Notes under the pieces: generated by a model | Databases searched by the model: none | Told to the model about the DNA's origin: nothing | Seen by the model: only the letters and a program-made list of their open reading frames with translations | Position numbers and translations under genes: made by a program | Assembly (NCBI GenBank): GCA_964550025.1 | Contig: CAZJYI010000046.1 | Span: forward strand, 1 to 64,000 | From: CAZJYI01 sp964550025 | Lineage (GTDB): Bacteria; Verrucomicrobiota; Kiritimatiellia; UBA8416; CAYOBW01 | Length of the DNA stretch: 64,000 nt | Direction of reading: 5' to 3' | Part shown: positions 52,301 to 60,136 of the stretch, in pieces | Position numbering within the stretch: the stretch's first letter is position 1 | Layout of the letters: the number at the start of each line of letters is the position of its first letter

Positions 52301-53137
52301 AAGAATCGGCCGCGGCTCTTCCTGGACGGCAAGCACGTTCACGCCGGCTTGCAGAGCCGTTACACCGTCCATCCCGGACCGCCCGGCGGCCCCGGCGGTG
52401 TGCCGTTCCGCGGCAAGCTCGGACCCGTCAGACGGATCGATCGGGCTCTCAGTCCGGCCGAGGTCGCGGAGCTGGCCGGGGAGATGGCGCGCCCGGACGC
52501 CGCCGTTTCCGGACCGCCCATCGCTTTGAGCCGTGGCGCCGACGGGCTGACGGTTGCGCTGAGCCGTCAGCCGGGCCACTATGCGCTCAAATCCGCCAAT
52601 GGAGCGATGCGGATGATCGTATCACCGGCACCCCCCGTGCCGATCGGCATTGCGGGCCCGTGGAACGTCAGCTTCGATCCGTCGTTTGGTAGTATCGGGA
52701 CCGTGCCGTTCACAGAGTTGGTCGACTGGTCAACGCACCCGGATGCGGCCGTGCGGCACTACTCGGGGAAGGCCACCTACAGTTGCTTGTTCGAATTCCC
52801 CGCCGGGTGGGCCGGTCTGCGGTGGTATCTGGACCTGGGCGAGCTGCACGACCTGGCTGCCGTTCGTCTCAACGGTCGGGATCTTGGCGTGGTGTGGCTG
52901 CCCCCCTGGCGGGTGGAGGTCACGGACGCGCTGCGTAGCGGGCGGAACCGGCTGGAGATCGACATTGTCAACGTGTGGAACAACCGCCTGGTTGGCGACT
53001 TGGAGCTTCCGCCCGAGAAACGGCGGAGCTTCATTCTTGCGCCAACCGTGAAGAAGAATGCGCCTCTGCAACCGGCCGGTCTGCTCGGGCCGGTGACGCT
53101 TCGGGCCGCCGTGGACTTGCGTGTGGCCGGGAAATGA
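49373..53137 (+). CDS. secreted GH106-type alpha-L-rhamnosidase with LamG-like insertion
   Basis: This 1254-residue protein has a signal peptide (PLLLLLCLPCLAVSA). The N-terminal barrel begins PWCYWYWISDNISREGVTKD, with NIGMFNCPGWSQSGGPWIKP and MRYLV, the hallmark of GH106 and related rhamnosidases. These remove alpha-L-rhamnose from plant or algal polysaccharides. A concanavalin/LamG-like domain lies at about 880-1040 (TFTIATWVRPDDTTTLH, RLFLDGKHVHAG). A galactose-binding-like C-terminal module follows at about 1125-1230 (VRLNGRDLGVVWLPPWRVEV). The LamG-like insertion between catalytic and C-terminal modules is unusual and probably binds carbohydrate. GGGAGGA lies upstream. It is the first gene of a carbohydrate block with the beta-helix and sulfatase genes. 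Confidence 0.85.
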   Translation: MIRPLLLLLCLPCLAVSAELEQGFRDPPDQTKPWCYWYWISDNISREGVTKDLEAMARVGIGEALIGNIFLDGTPAGDIKVFSDAWWELVEHAIREGGRVGVNIGMFNCPGWSQSGGPWIKPEQAMRYLVSSETRVRGPSRFEGTLPVPKTPFQDVAVIACPAPEGDGDMLEGKRVSGGGLRFQFSHPEPFTARSLSLTPTATPWKAKAVLRAEGRDGEWEDIRAFTFDRSNMKVNVGPMPQGPVTISFPATTARRFELVFQKAPGKAGLARAELAAGARLESYIEKQLGKMHPTPLPMWGDYLWPCPTEPEGEAHTIDPAAVVDLSSRLKTGGTLSWDVPQGDWTIQRIGMTPTGTRNAPASPEAEGLEVDKMNRDLAKHHFDAFIGQVLRRMPAGERKAFTRVVADSYEMGSQNWTDGFADVFRKEYGYDPIPWLAVLRGRIVGSADRSERFLWDLRRLVADRIATEYVGGLSDLCKPHGLGLWLENYGHWGFPGEFLKYGSRSDRIGGEYWVTGSLGSIECRAASSCANTYGKRFVSAEAFTGGPPFKNAPADLKARGDWSFCEGINHFVLHVYIMQPREDRRPGVNARFGSEFNRHNTWFEQGQTWIDYLRRCCWMLQQGNRVADIAYFIGEDTPKMTGIREPGLPAGYDFDYINAEVIEQSLTVQDGLLRLPHGTTYRVLVLPPQNSMRPAVLRRIAKLVKGGATVLGPLPTRSPSLAGHPRCDEEVRELAKQLSAGTRRVIADADLADLLASKNAGPDFESGVPLRFTHRRAGETDIYFVANPEAEPVSTVAALRAGDRAPELWDPKTGAITLPAVYDVVDGTVRLPLHLGPHGSAFVVFRKPASEDRIVEVKRDGETVLDTTLDRTGGNRDAQGETGTFTIATWVRPDDTTTLHAETNQGVRGIREKRNDVIYPPHGNTFSSEGTHAGAGLAVGRNGVCVFEHSANYFVPILVHAATLPDWTHVTVVYEKNRPRLFLDGKHVHAGLQSRYTVHPGPPGGPGGVPFRGKLGPVRRIDRALSPAEVAELAGEMARPDAAVSGPPIALSRGADGLTVALSRQPGHYALKSANGAMRMIVSPAPPVPIGIAGPWNVSFDPSFGSIGTVPFTELVDWSTHPDAAVRHYSGKATYSCLFEFPAGWAGLRWYLDLGELHDLAAVRLNGRDLGVVWLPPWRVEVTDALRSGRNRLEIDIVNVWNNRLVGDLELPPEKRRSFILAPTVKKNAPLQPAGLLGPVTLRAAVDLRVAGK

Positions 53138-53206
53138 ACGCCGTGGTGGCGTTGTTGACGGTTCACGGGCACGCGTGGAGACAGGCAGAGACGCGTGACC
53201 GTACGG

Positions 53207-53235
53207 GAAGCCCGCGCTCGGCAATCGCGGGCTAC
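53207..53235. repeat. REP-like palindrome upstream of the beta-helix gene
   Basis: Read on the minus strand the unit starts GTAGCCCGCG and has a 7-bp stem (GCCCGCG / CGCGGGC) with a 9-nt loop. It lies 30 bp before the start of the beta-helix gene. Confidence 0.72.
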
Positions 53236-53264
53236 AGTTCTGCCGTAAACAGGGAGTCCTCAAC

Positions 53265-54686
53265 ATGCAGCTACGTGTGACACCATCGGCGCTCTCAATC
53301 CGCCCTCTTCTCGCCCTATGCCGCGCAACTGTGCTGTTGACGGTCGTCGCATCGCACGCGGGCGACTTCTACGTCGATCCCGAGCGCGGGGACGCGGCCA
53401 ATGACGGGAGTGCGGATCGTCCATGGAAGAGCCTGCAGGCCGTCATCGATCGCGGGCTGATTGAGAGCCGGAGATGGGATGCGCTGCCCTACAACAAGGA
53501 CCGGGAGCTCGCCCCCAGGAATGCCGGTGCGCGCATCAGGGCGGGAGACACGATCTGGTTGCGGACGGGAGACTACGGCGATCTCAAGATCGAGAGCTTC
53601 TATAACACGGCACCAATCACGGTAGCGGCCGCACCGGGTCAACAGCCCCGCTTTCGCAGCATTCTCATCCGATCCAGTTCGCACTGGGTCCTACGCGGGC
53701 TGCACGTCAGTCCGGAGTTCGGCGAGGGCAGGAGGCCCGGTGAGCTCATCTTCCTCAACGCCCACGGCTGGCGCGGACCCGTTCATGATATCGTGGTCGA
53801 GGACTGCGTGCTGCGGTCGGCCGAGGATACCTCGGGCTGGTCCCCGGCGGACTGGAAGGAAAAGGCCTGCAGCGGTATCCGTGTCGACGGGACGCGCATG
53901 ACGATTCGCCGCAACACGCTCAAGAACGTTCGCTTCGGTATATCGGTGGGAGCGTCGCACTCAGTGGTGGAGCGCAATGTGATCGAGAACTTCTCCGGGG
54001 ACGGCCTGCGGGGGCTGGGGGACTATTCGCAGTTCCTGCATAACACCGTGAAGAACTGCTACGACGTGGATGCGAACCACGATGATGGTTTCCAGAGCTG
54101 GTCGCATGGCCCCAAGGGCGTGGGAACGGGGGAAGTGAAGGGGCTCGTGCTTCGCGGGAATACGATCATCAACTTCGAAGACCCGAACCAGCCGCACCGT
54201 GGCGCCCTGCAGGGGATCGGGTGTTTCGACGGCATGTTCGTGGACTGGGTGGTGGAGAACAACGTGGTGGTCGTGGACCACTATCACGGCATCACGCTCT
54301 CCGGCGCGCGCGGGTGCCGCATCATCAACAACACGGTGATCGATCCGAACGACCAGCGCCCCGGACCGGCCGCGATCCGTATCGGCAAGCACAAGAAGGG
54401 TATGCCGTCGTCGGGCTGCACGGTACGGAATAACCTGGTTTCCGCGATTCATGTTGATATGGACGGCTCCGACATGACCGCGGATCACAACCTGGTCGTG
54501 AAGGATCGCGGGGAGATCTTCGTCGATGCCGCGCAAGGTGATTTCCGACTACGATCGGGAAGTCCGGCAATCAATGCAGGTAGTGTGGAGCTGGCGCCGA
54601 AGGTCGACATCGGGGGGGAGAAACGTCCGCGGGGAGGCGCGGTTGACCTGGGTGCGTACGAGCGCGACGAGACGGAGAGTATGTGA
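53265..54686 (+). CDS. secreted right-handed beta-helix protein
   Basis: This 473-residue protein has an N-terminal signal sequence (LALCRATVLLTVVASHAG) and a DUF1565-like start (FYVDPERGDAANDGSADRPW) with WKSLQAVID. Repeated short strands follow, with NNTV-type turns (IRRNTLKNVRFGIS, VVERNVIENFSGDG, RIINNTVIDPN). This fold is used by polysaccharide lyases and hydrolases as well as by surface proteins. No catalytic triad could be assigned. Its place between GH106 and sulfatase genes suggests it acts on, or binds, the same polysaccharide. GGGAG is nine bases before the ATG. Confidence 0.83.
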   Translation: MQLRVTPSALSIRPLLALCRATVLLTVVASHAGDFYVDPERGDAANDGSADRPWKSLQAVIDRGLIESRRWDALPYNKDRELAPRNAGARIRAGDTIWLRTGDYGDLKIESFYNTAPITVAAAPGQQPRFRSILIRSSSHWVLRGLHVSPEFGEGRRPGELIFLNAHGWRGPVHDIVVEDCVLRSAEDTSGWSPADWKEKACSGIRVDGTRMTIRRNTLKNVRFGISVGASHSVVERNVIENFSGDGLRGLGDYSQFLHNTVKNCYDVDANHDDGFQSWSHGPKGVGTGEVKGLVLRGNTIINFEDPNQPHRGALQGIGCFDGMFVDWVVENNVVVVDHYHGITLSGARGCRIINNTVIDPNDQRPGPAAIRIGKHKKGMPSSGCTVRNNLVSAIHVDMDGSDMTADHNLVVKDRGEIFVDAAQGDFRLRSGSPAINAGSVELAPKVDIGGEKRPRGGAVDLGAYERDETESM

Positions 54687-54776
54687 CCAGGGACGAGTGG
54701 GGATGGCTCAGGGCGTCGAAATGTGGCTTGTACGGAGCTGCGCACGTTGTATGATGCAAGTCTCAACGGATGACAC

Positions 54777-55022
54777 ATGGGGTGCAGGATGCGCAGAGCA
54801 CACGTTATGCTGGAAGAGAGGCAGTACGAGCTTCTGCGTGAGGAGTCACGCCGTGCCAACAAGAGCATGGGGCAACTTGTCCGAGAACTGATCGACGCAG
54901 GCGTTGAGGCCATGTCCGCCGGCAGGACCCGCTACACGATTGAAAGTACCAGCGGGATGTTCAGGGAGGAACGTGTTGCCGGAAGGGACCATGACGAGCT
55001 CCTCTACGGAGCGCGACGATAA
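54777..55022 (+). CDS. ribbon-helix-helix antitoxin-like protein
   Basis: This 81-residue protein has a CopG/RHH-type N-terminus: the strand RRAHVMLEERQYELL, followed by helices REESRRANKSMGQLVRELID. RHH antitoxins bind DNA as dimers and neutralise a toxin with their C-terminal tail. An internal ATG at 54789 is an alternative start, with GGGG 9 bp upstream. No complete toxin gene follows: only 120 bp separate it from the sulfatase start. It may be an orphan or a relic. Confidence 0.75.
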   Translation: MGCRMRRAHVMLEERQYELLREESRRANKSMGQLVRELIDAGVEAMSAGRTRYTIESTSGMFREERVAGRDHDELLYGARR

Positions 55023-55142
55023 CGGTGGACGGTTGCCTTCGTCAGGCTGGATACCTCGCTTCACCCGCCCGACACAAGGACGCCCTGCTGTCTTGGTTGA
55101 ACTGTTCCCCGGGATGTGCTTCCAAACGAAAAGGAAAGAACC
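55023..55142. pseudogene. possible remnant of a PIN-type toxin gene
   Basis: In the gap after the RHH gene one frame reads AGYLASPARHKDALLSWL, preceded by VDGCLRQ. This vaguely resembles the start of VapC/PIN toxins (VDxxxLIAL...D..H..AL..W). It breaks into other frames and is far too short. The match is weak and could be chance. Confidence 0.2.
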
Positions 55143-56729
55143 ATGAGATCGAGCAATGCCGCTGTCGTGTCATTTGCCGCCATTCTCGCCCTGTCCGGAA
55201 CCGCTCTGTGCCGGGCCGAGACGGCGCAACCCAACATCATTTTCTACATGGTCGATGACCTGGGGTGGAATCACATCAGCGCCCGGCAGCCAACGATGGA
55301 TACGGGGGTGTCGTTCTACAAGACGCCAAACATTGAGAAGCTGGCCAACATGGGATTGAGTTTCACGCATTGCTACGCCCAGCCGAATTGTGCGCCGACG
55401 CGGGCCGCGCTGCTCGCGGGGCAATACCCCGCGCGTGTCAACAACGACGTGTACGTCGTGGGGCATCTCAACCGCAACGGCAGGGGCGGCATCAGCAAGG
55501 AGGCCGCCCGTTTCATCGGGCCGAAGCAGAGCAACGACGTGGCGGTCGAGGCTGTTACAGTGGCCGAGGCCCTGAAAAGGAACGGCTACGCCACTGCGCA
55601 CATCGGCAAGTACCACGTTGGCGGCCATGAGGGCGAGAAGACCATGCCGGAGAACGTGGGTTTCGATATCAACATCGGCGGATTCAGCCAGGGACATCAG
55701 CCGACCTGTTTTGCGTCGAACAAGAAAGGCAAGTGGGGGTTCAAGGGGGTAGGGCTCGGACATTTCGACAAGTATGCTGAACCGTATACGGCAGCCTATC
55801 TGCGAACGCGCGGCCTGCCGGCCGAGCTGGAAGGCACGAAGAAGCACATCTGCGATGCTGTGGGTGACGCGCTCGAAGAGACGATCAGGACCCTGACGGG
55901 CGGGGGCAAGCCGTTCTACATTCAATTCCACACCTATGCCGTGCACGGGCCGGTCCGGGCTCGGAAGGACTTGAAGGAACGGGCGGCCAATCGGAAGGCG
56001 TGCAGAGGACACGCCAATGCGGAGTATGCCGGCTTCATCTCGGGCGTGGATGAGAACCTCGGGCGCATGCTGGCCGCCATCGAGGACCCCAATGGCGACG
56101 GGGACGAGTCCGACAGCATCGCGGACAACACGCTGATCCTATTCACGTCGGACAACGGCGGTACGCACGCGGACAACCTGCCTCTGCGCGGCAAGAAGGG
56201 CATGTTCACCGAGGGAGGCATCCGCGTGCCGCTGATCGCGTACTGGAAAGGCGTCATTCCCGCCAACACGGTAACCGACCACATGGTGCACTCCGTGGAT
56301 TTCTACGCAACCTATCTCGACCTCGCCGGCCGCAGGTGGACTCCGCCGGCCGAGAAGCACCCGTTGGATGGCCAGTCCTTTGCCGGCGTTCTGCGGGGGG
56401 CAACCGGGCAGGCGGCGCGCGGGCCGATCTTCTATCTCTTCCCGGGGTACATGGATGTGCGCGCGCAGCCGTGTGTCGTGGCCGTGGACGAGCTTCGAGG
56501 CAAACGCTACAAACTGCACTACTACTACGAGGCCGATCGCTGGGAACTCTACTGCATCACGGACGATGCCGGCGAGAAGACCAGCATCCTCGAGGCACAA
56601 CCGGAAGTCGCTTCCGAGCTGTCACGCAAACTGGATGCATGGCTGAGGCAGCAACACCCGACGTGGAAACCGAAGTACCCCATCGACAAGAAGACCGGGA
56701 AACCGGTTGGGCCGCCGCGGGTGTTGTGA
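55143..56729 (+). CDS. secreted sulfatase, formylglycine-dependent (S1 family)
   Basis: This 528-residue protein has a signal peptide (AAVVSFAAILALSGTALC) and the alkaline-phosphatase-like sulfatase fold. Metal-binding Asp residues are in FYMVDDLGWN (Asp38, Asp39). The formylglycine site is Cys83 in CAPTR, and LLAGQYPAR and FTSDNGGTHADN are further signatures. It would remove sulfate esters from polysaccharides in the periplasm or outside the cell. Cys83 needs a maturase (anSME or FGE), which is not encoded here. AAAGGAAAG precedes the ATG. The cluster with the rhamnosidase fits sulfated rhamnose-rich glycans such as ulvan, but the substrate is inferred only. Confidence 0.9.
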   Translation: MRSSNAAVVSFAAILALSGTALCRAETAQPNIIFYMVDDLGWNHISARQPTMDTGVSFYKTPNIEKLANMGLSFTHCYAQPNCAPTRAALLAGQYPARVNNDVYVVGHLNRNGRGGISKEAARFIGPKQSNDVAVEAVTVAEALKRNGYATAHIGKYHVGGHEGEKTMPENVGFDINIGGFSQGHQPTCFASNKKGKWGFKGVGLGHFDKYAEPYTAAYLRTRGLPAELEGTKKHICDAVGDALEETIRTLTGGGKPFYIQFHTYAVHGPVRARKDLKERAANRKACRGHANAEYAGFISGVDENLGRMLAAIEDPNGDGDESDSIADNTLILFTSDNGGTHADNLPLRGKKGMFTEGGIRVPLIAYWKGVIPANTVTDHMVHSVDFYATYLDLAGRRWTPPAEKHPLDGQSFAGVLRGATGQAARGPIFYLFPGYMDVRAQPCVVAVDELRGKRYKLHYYYEADRWELYCITDDAGEKTSILEAQPEVASELSRKLDAWLRQQHPTWKPKYPIDKKTGKPVGPPRVL

Positions 56730-56811
56730 GGCTCTGGCCTCTTGGGTCGCGGGCAGCGCCCGCGTTTCCACCCGCGGCGGACGGACTACGGGTGTCTCGA
56801 AACGGGACTAC
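56730..56811. terminator. hairpin between convergent sulfatase and histidine-kinase genes
   Basis: A perfect 7-bp stem, CGCGGGC / GCCCGCG, with an AGC loop lies at 56748-56764, in the 82-bp gap between convergent genes. It has no clear T-run, so it could be a REP-type hairpin as much as a terminator. Confidence 0.4.
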
Positions 56812-58773
56812 TCACTCGCCACCCCGGTCGTCTTCCTCACCGCGTTGTCCGAACCGTTCGATAGCGGCTTGGAGCGTTTTCGGATGGACAGGCTTTCCGA
56901 TGTAGTCGTTCATGCCGGCTTCAAGGCATTTCTCGCGGTCGCCGCGAACGGCATTGGCGGTCAGCGCGACGATCCAGGGGGCCGTGTCGGTCGCGAGACG
57001 TTTGCGGATGCGGCGAGTCGCCTCGTGGCCGTCCATTTCGGGCATCTGGACGTCCATCAGTACCAAGTCGTAATCTTGCCGCTCAAGGGCTTCGACGGCC
57101 TCAATGCCGTTCGAAGCAAGGTCGGCGCGGTAGCCCATTTTCTCGAGGATGCGCAAGGTGACCTTCTGGTTGACGACGTTGTCCTCGACCAGGAGGATGC
57201 GTAGCGGCAGGCGTGACGCCAGTGTCGTGTCGATCTTCTGAGCGCCGAAAGTACCGGGCTTGGCGGGCCGCTCTGTGCGGTAGATCCCCACGAGAACGTT
57301 GAACAGCTCCGAAGGCTTGACGGGTTTGGTGAGGAACGCTGAAAGCGCCAGGTCCCGTGGGATTTCCTGGTGCCATCCCGCAGAGGTCAGGATGACGATG
57401 GGCAGGGTCGCATGGCCGGAGCGGCGGATGGTGGCGGCGACGTCCATGCCGCTCATTCCCGGCATCATCATGTCCAGCAGGATGACGTCGAAATCGTCTT
57501 CGCGCTCCATCGCTGCCAGAGCTTCGGCGCCCGAGCTCGCCAGGCATACACTCATGCCCCACGCGCCGGCCTGGCGTCCGAGAATCCGACGGTTGGTTTC
57601 GTTGTCGTCGACGATCAGCACCCGTTTTCCCCTGAGCTCGGGGTCGGGACCGGCGAGGTAGCGCCAGGCCTGGCTGGGGGCGCATACCGCGCGTACGGTG
57701 AAACGGAACGCCGAACCTTTACCTTCATCGCTTTCCACCCACATGCGTCCGTCCATCATTTCAACGAGGCGCCTGCTGATCGCGAGGCCCAGCCCCGTGC
57801 CGCCGTGCCGCCGCGTGTTTGAGGCATCAACCTGGCTGAACCGCTTGAACAGGCGGTCCATGTGCTCGGCCGGAATGCCGATCCCGGTGTCGCGGACACA
57901 GAACGATAGCTCGCAAGGCTTGCCCTCGATGACGGGGGAGGCCTGCACGGAGAGGAGCACCTCGCCCTCGTCGGTGAACTTGACGGCGTTGCTGAGAAGG
58001 TTGACGAGAACCTGGCGTAGACGGGTGACGTCACCCACCAGCATCTGAGGAACATCCGGCTCAATATGACCGATGAGATCGATCCCTTTCTCGGAGGCCT
58101 TGGGCGCCAGCAGGTCCAGCGCGGCCTCCACGCAGTCGCGCAGGTCAAAGGGCGACTCCTCGAGGTCGAGCCGGCCGGCCTCGATCTTGGAGAAATCCAG
58201 GATGTCGTTGACGATCGTCAGGAGCGCATCGCCACTGTGGCGAATGGTGTCGACGTACTCGCGCTGCTCGTCGCTCAGGCTGGTCTCCAGCAGCAGACCG
58301 GTCATGCCGATGATCCCGTTCATGGGGGTGCGGACCTCGTGGCTCATGGCGGCGACGAACTCGCTCTTGGCGCGGCTGGCTTTCTCGGCTTCGTCGCGGG
58401 CGGTGCGGAGGGTCTCCTCCACCTCTCTGCGTTCGGCGATGAGAGTGCGTACCTTGTCGACCAGCGAGACGACATCATCATCGGGCGGCGTCCCGTCACC
58501 TGCCGTGTCGCGCAATTCGCGGATCGCTTCCCGAAGCTTGTCGAGGACGACCGCCTGCGTTTCAGCCTGCTGCCTGAGCCTGCGGTTGGCCTCAAAAAGC
58601 TCTTCCGAGCTCAGTTCGGAGGAACGCTGGAGAAGCCGCATGTTGGCTTCCTCGCGCTCGTAGGCGTCATTGACGGCCTCGAGAAACGACGCGTAGTCCT
58701 CAGGAGGTTCAAATCCGTCGCCCAGGTGCTTCCTGATCTGGCGCTTCAGCAAGCGGTGCGTGATCGCGCTCAT
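56812..58773 (-). CDS. hybrid sensor histidine kinase with two receiver domains
   Basis: This 653-residue cytoplasmic kinase has an N-terminal helical, coiled-coil region (about 1-130) with no membrane helix. HisKA follows with the phospho-His in AAMSHEVRTPMNGIIG (about 145). The HATPase domain contains DTGIGIPAEHMDRLF and GGTGLGLAISRRLVEMMDG. Receiver one has its Asp in ILLDMMMPG (about 431) and receiver two in LVLMDVQMPE (about 573). No Hpt domain or separate output is encoded, so it probably passes phosphate to other proteins. ATG 58773 overlaps the stop of the FIST gene as ATGA, so the FIST protein is the likely sensor input. A longer frame to 58959 lies inside the FIST gene. Confidence 0.9.
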   Translation of the reverse strand: MSAITHRLLKRQIRKHLGDGFEPPEDYASFLEAVNDAYEREEANMRLLQRSSELSSEELFEANRRLRQQAETQAVVLDKLREAIRELRDTAGDGTPPDDDVVSLVDKVRTLIAERREVEETLRTARDEAEKASRAKSEFVAAMSHEVRTPMNGIIGMTGLLLETSLSDEQREYVDTIRHSGDALLTIVNDILDFSKIEAGRLDLEESPFDLRDCVEAALDLLAPKASEKGIDLIGHIEPDVPQMLVGDVTRLRQVLVNLLSNAVKFTDEGEVLLSVQASPVIEGKPCELSFCVRDTGIGIPAEHMDRLFKRFSQVDASNTRRHGGTGLGLAISRRLVEMMDGRMWVESDEGKGSAFRFTVRAVCAPSQAWRYLAGPDPELRGKRVLIVDDNETNRRILGRQAGAWGMSVCLASSGAEALAAMEREDDFDVILLDMMMPGMSGMDVAATIRRSGHATLPIVILTSAGWHQEIPRDLALSAFLTKPVKPSELFNVLVGIYRTERPAKPGTFGAQKIDTTLASRLPLRILLVEDNVVNQKVTLRILEKMGYRADLASNGIEAVEALERQDYDLVLMDVQMPEMDGHEATRRIRKRLATDTAPWIVALTANAVRGDREKCLEAGMNDYIGKPVHPKTLQAAIERFGQRGEEDDRGGE

Positions 58774-59906
58774 ACTTCTTTCAGAAGTGTGATGGTCATC
58801 GTCTGGTTGTGCAGTTCGCACTGTCGGAAGCCGGCAAACGGGGCCAGTTCGCCGTAGGAGTAGAACCCCGTTACGACGGCCCCGTCCCCGACGCACTCCC
58901 GGATGGCCTCGATTTCCTCGTCCGTTCGCTGCCCCATGACGATCTTGCGACCTACGCAACTGACGCAGACGGCCAGGTCCGGGGCGGCGATGCTGCCGAT
59001 GCGCACGGAGTCATCCGCCGCCGTGTTGGCCCCGCCGACCAAGGCGTCGTAGGTGGCGTGCATGAGACGCGCTCGCGCTCCGATCGGCATGTCGCCGGCA
59101 AAGGTCATGCTCTGTGCGTCCTCGTCAATCGAGAGAATCGTGCGTACGAGAGGTCTGTCGCCGCCCGTCGCGATGCACAAGGGGAACCTCAGCGCCGAGC
59201 CGGGCAGACCGTCGGCCTCGTCACCAAGGTAGTTCTTGTAGAGGGATAGCGCGGATTGGCCGTCCAGCTCGTACAACACGTTGCCCTCGGCCCTCGTGAT
59301 TTCCCGCTCCGGACCGAACGGAAACCATCCTCCCTCCGAGCCAAAGCCGACCCTGAGACTGTCGCCGTAGAATCCGATGGCGACAACACCGCCTTCCGCC
59401 GGCGGAACGTCGAGCCCGACCAGCGTGCGTTCGAAACGCGTACCGTCGCCGGCAAGGCCGCCGGTTACCGCGATTTCCTGCGGAAGCCGGGAGTTGAGTC
59501 CCTTGGCGAGCTCGCTTCCGTTCACCTGGTGCCCGTCCGACAGGACGAAAACGTGGACGAGTCCCTCCGGGGGCAGGCCCGCGGCGAGGGTCTCGCCCGC
59601 ACCAAAGGGGGAGGCAACCTTGTCGATCGACACGGATGCCGTTGCGATGGTCGACTTTTCAAAACGGACGGCTGTTGCCGTGAGCGTGCCGTCACGGACT
59701 TCCGAGTCGATGATCTCGCCGGCGGTCGAACCGATGGCAATGCGGGCGCGCGGCCAGCGGCGCCTGATCTCGTCGAACCGCTCGGGATCGGCGACGATCT
59801 CCCGGCTACCGAAGGCCAGCACGAGTTGGGCCTCCTCGCCTGTTCCACCGCCGGTCACATCGGTCCAACCCCTGTCCGGCGTGTATAGCTGTTGCTCGAC
59901 GATCAT
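58770..59906 (-). CDS. FIST-domain sensory protein
   Basis: This 378-residue protein has FIST_N and FIST_C features: an alternating beta/alpha N-terminal half (EAQLVLAFGSREIVADPERF, IGSTAGEIIDSEV, FVLSDGHQVNGSELAKGL) and a C-terminal half with CIATGGDRPLVRTILSIDED and AVCVSCVGRKIVMGQRTDEE. It ends GFYSYGELAPFAG. FIST domains are proposed small-ligand sensors (possibly amino acids) fused or coupled to kinases; some related proteins bind heme. No membrane segment is present. GGAGGGG lies upstream of the ATG. The downstream kinase overlaps by ATGA. Confidence 0.87.
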   Translation of the reverse strand: MIVEQQLYTPDRGWTDVTGGGTGEEAQLVLAFGSREIVADPERFDEIRRRWPRARIAIGSTAGEIIDSEVRDGTLTATAVRFEKSTIATASVSIDKVASPFGAGETLAAGLPPEGLVHVFVLSDGHQVNGSELAKGLNSRLPQEIAVTGGLAGDGTRFERTLVGLDVPPAEGGVVAIGFYGDSLRVGFGSEGGWFPFGPEREITRAEGNVLYELDGQSALSLYKNYLGDEADGLPGSALRFPLCIATGGDRPLVRTILSIDEDAQSMTFAGDMPIGARARLMHATYDALVGGANTAADDSVRIGSIAAPDLAVCVSCVGRKIVMGQRTDEEIEAIRECVGDGAVVTGFYSYGELAPFAGFRQCELHNQTMTITLLKEV

Positions 59907-60136
59907 GCTACCCCTCCTTGATGGGAGTCAGTTGCGCCCCACTTCTCCGCCGACGGCCAACGGATATTTATGTAAACAAAATTGACGACATGATGCAAGG
60001 ACAACCCGGAGGTGAGAGGGTTGGTGCTTTGGGAAGCTAATGGCTTGCCGTCGTCGGGGGCAGCGTGATAACTTGAGGCACACTGTGCAAACTGCAGCAG
60101 GTCCGGGTTACGGTCTCAGCAGGGAAAGGCGTTGTC
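59907..60136. other. divergent promoter region, AT-rich
   Basis: This 230-bp gap lies between the FIST and phosphatase genes. It includes an unusually AT-rich segment (about 59963-59996, TATTTATGTAAACAAAATTG-like) that would suit promoters for both directions. No confident -35/-10 pair was assigned. Confidence 0.4.
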
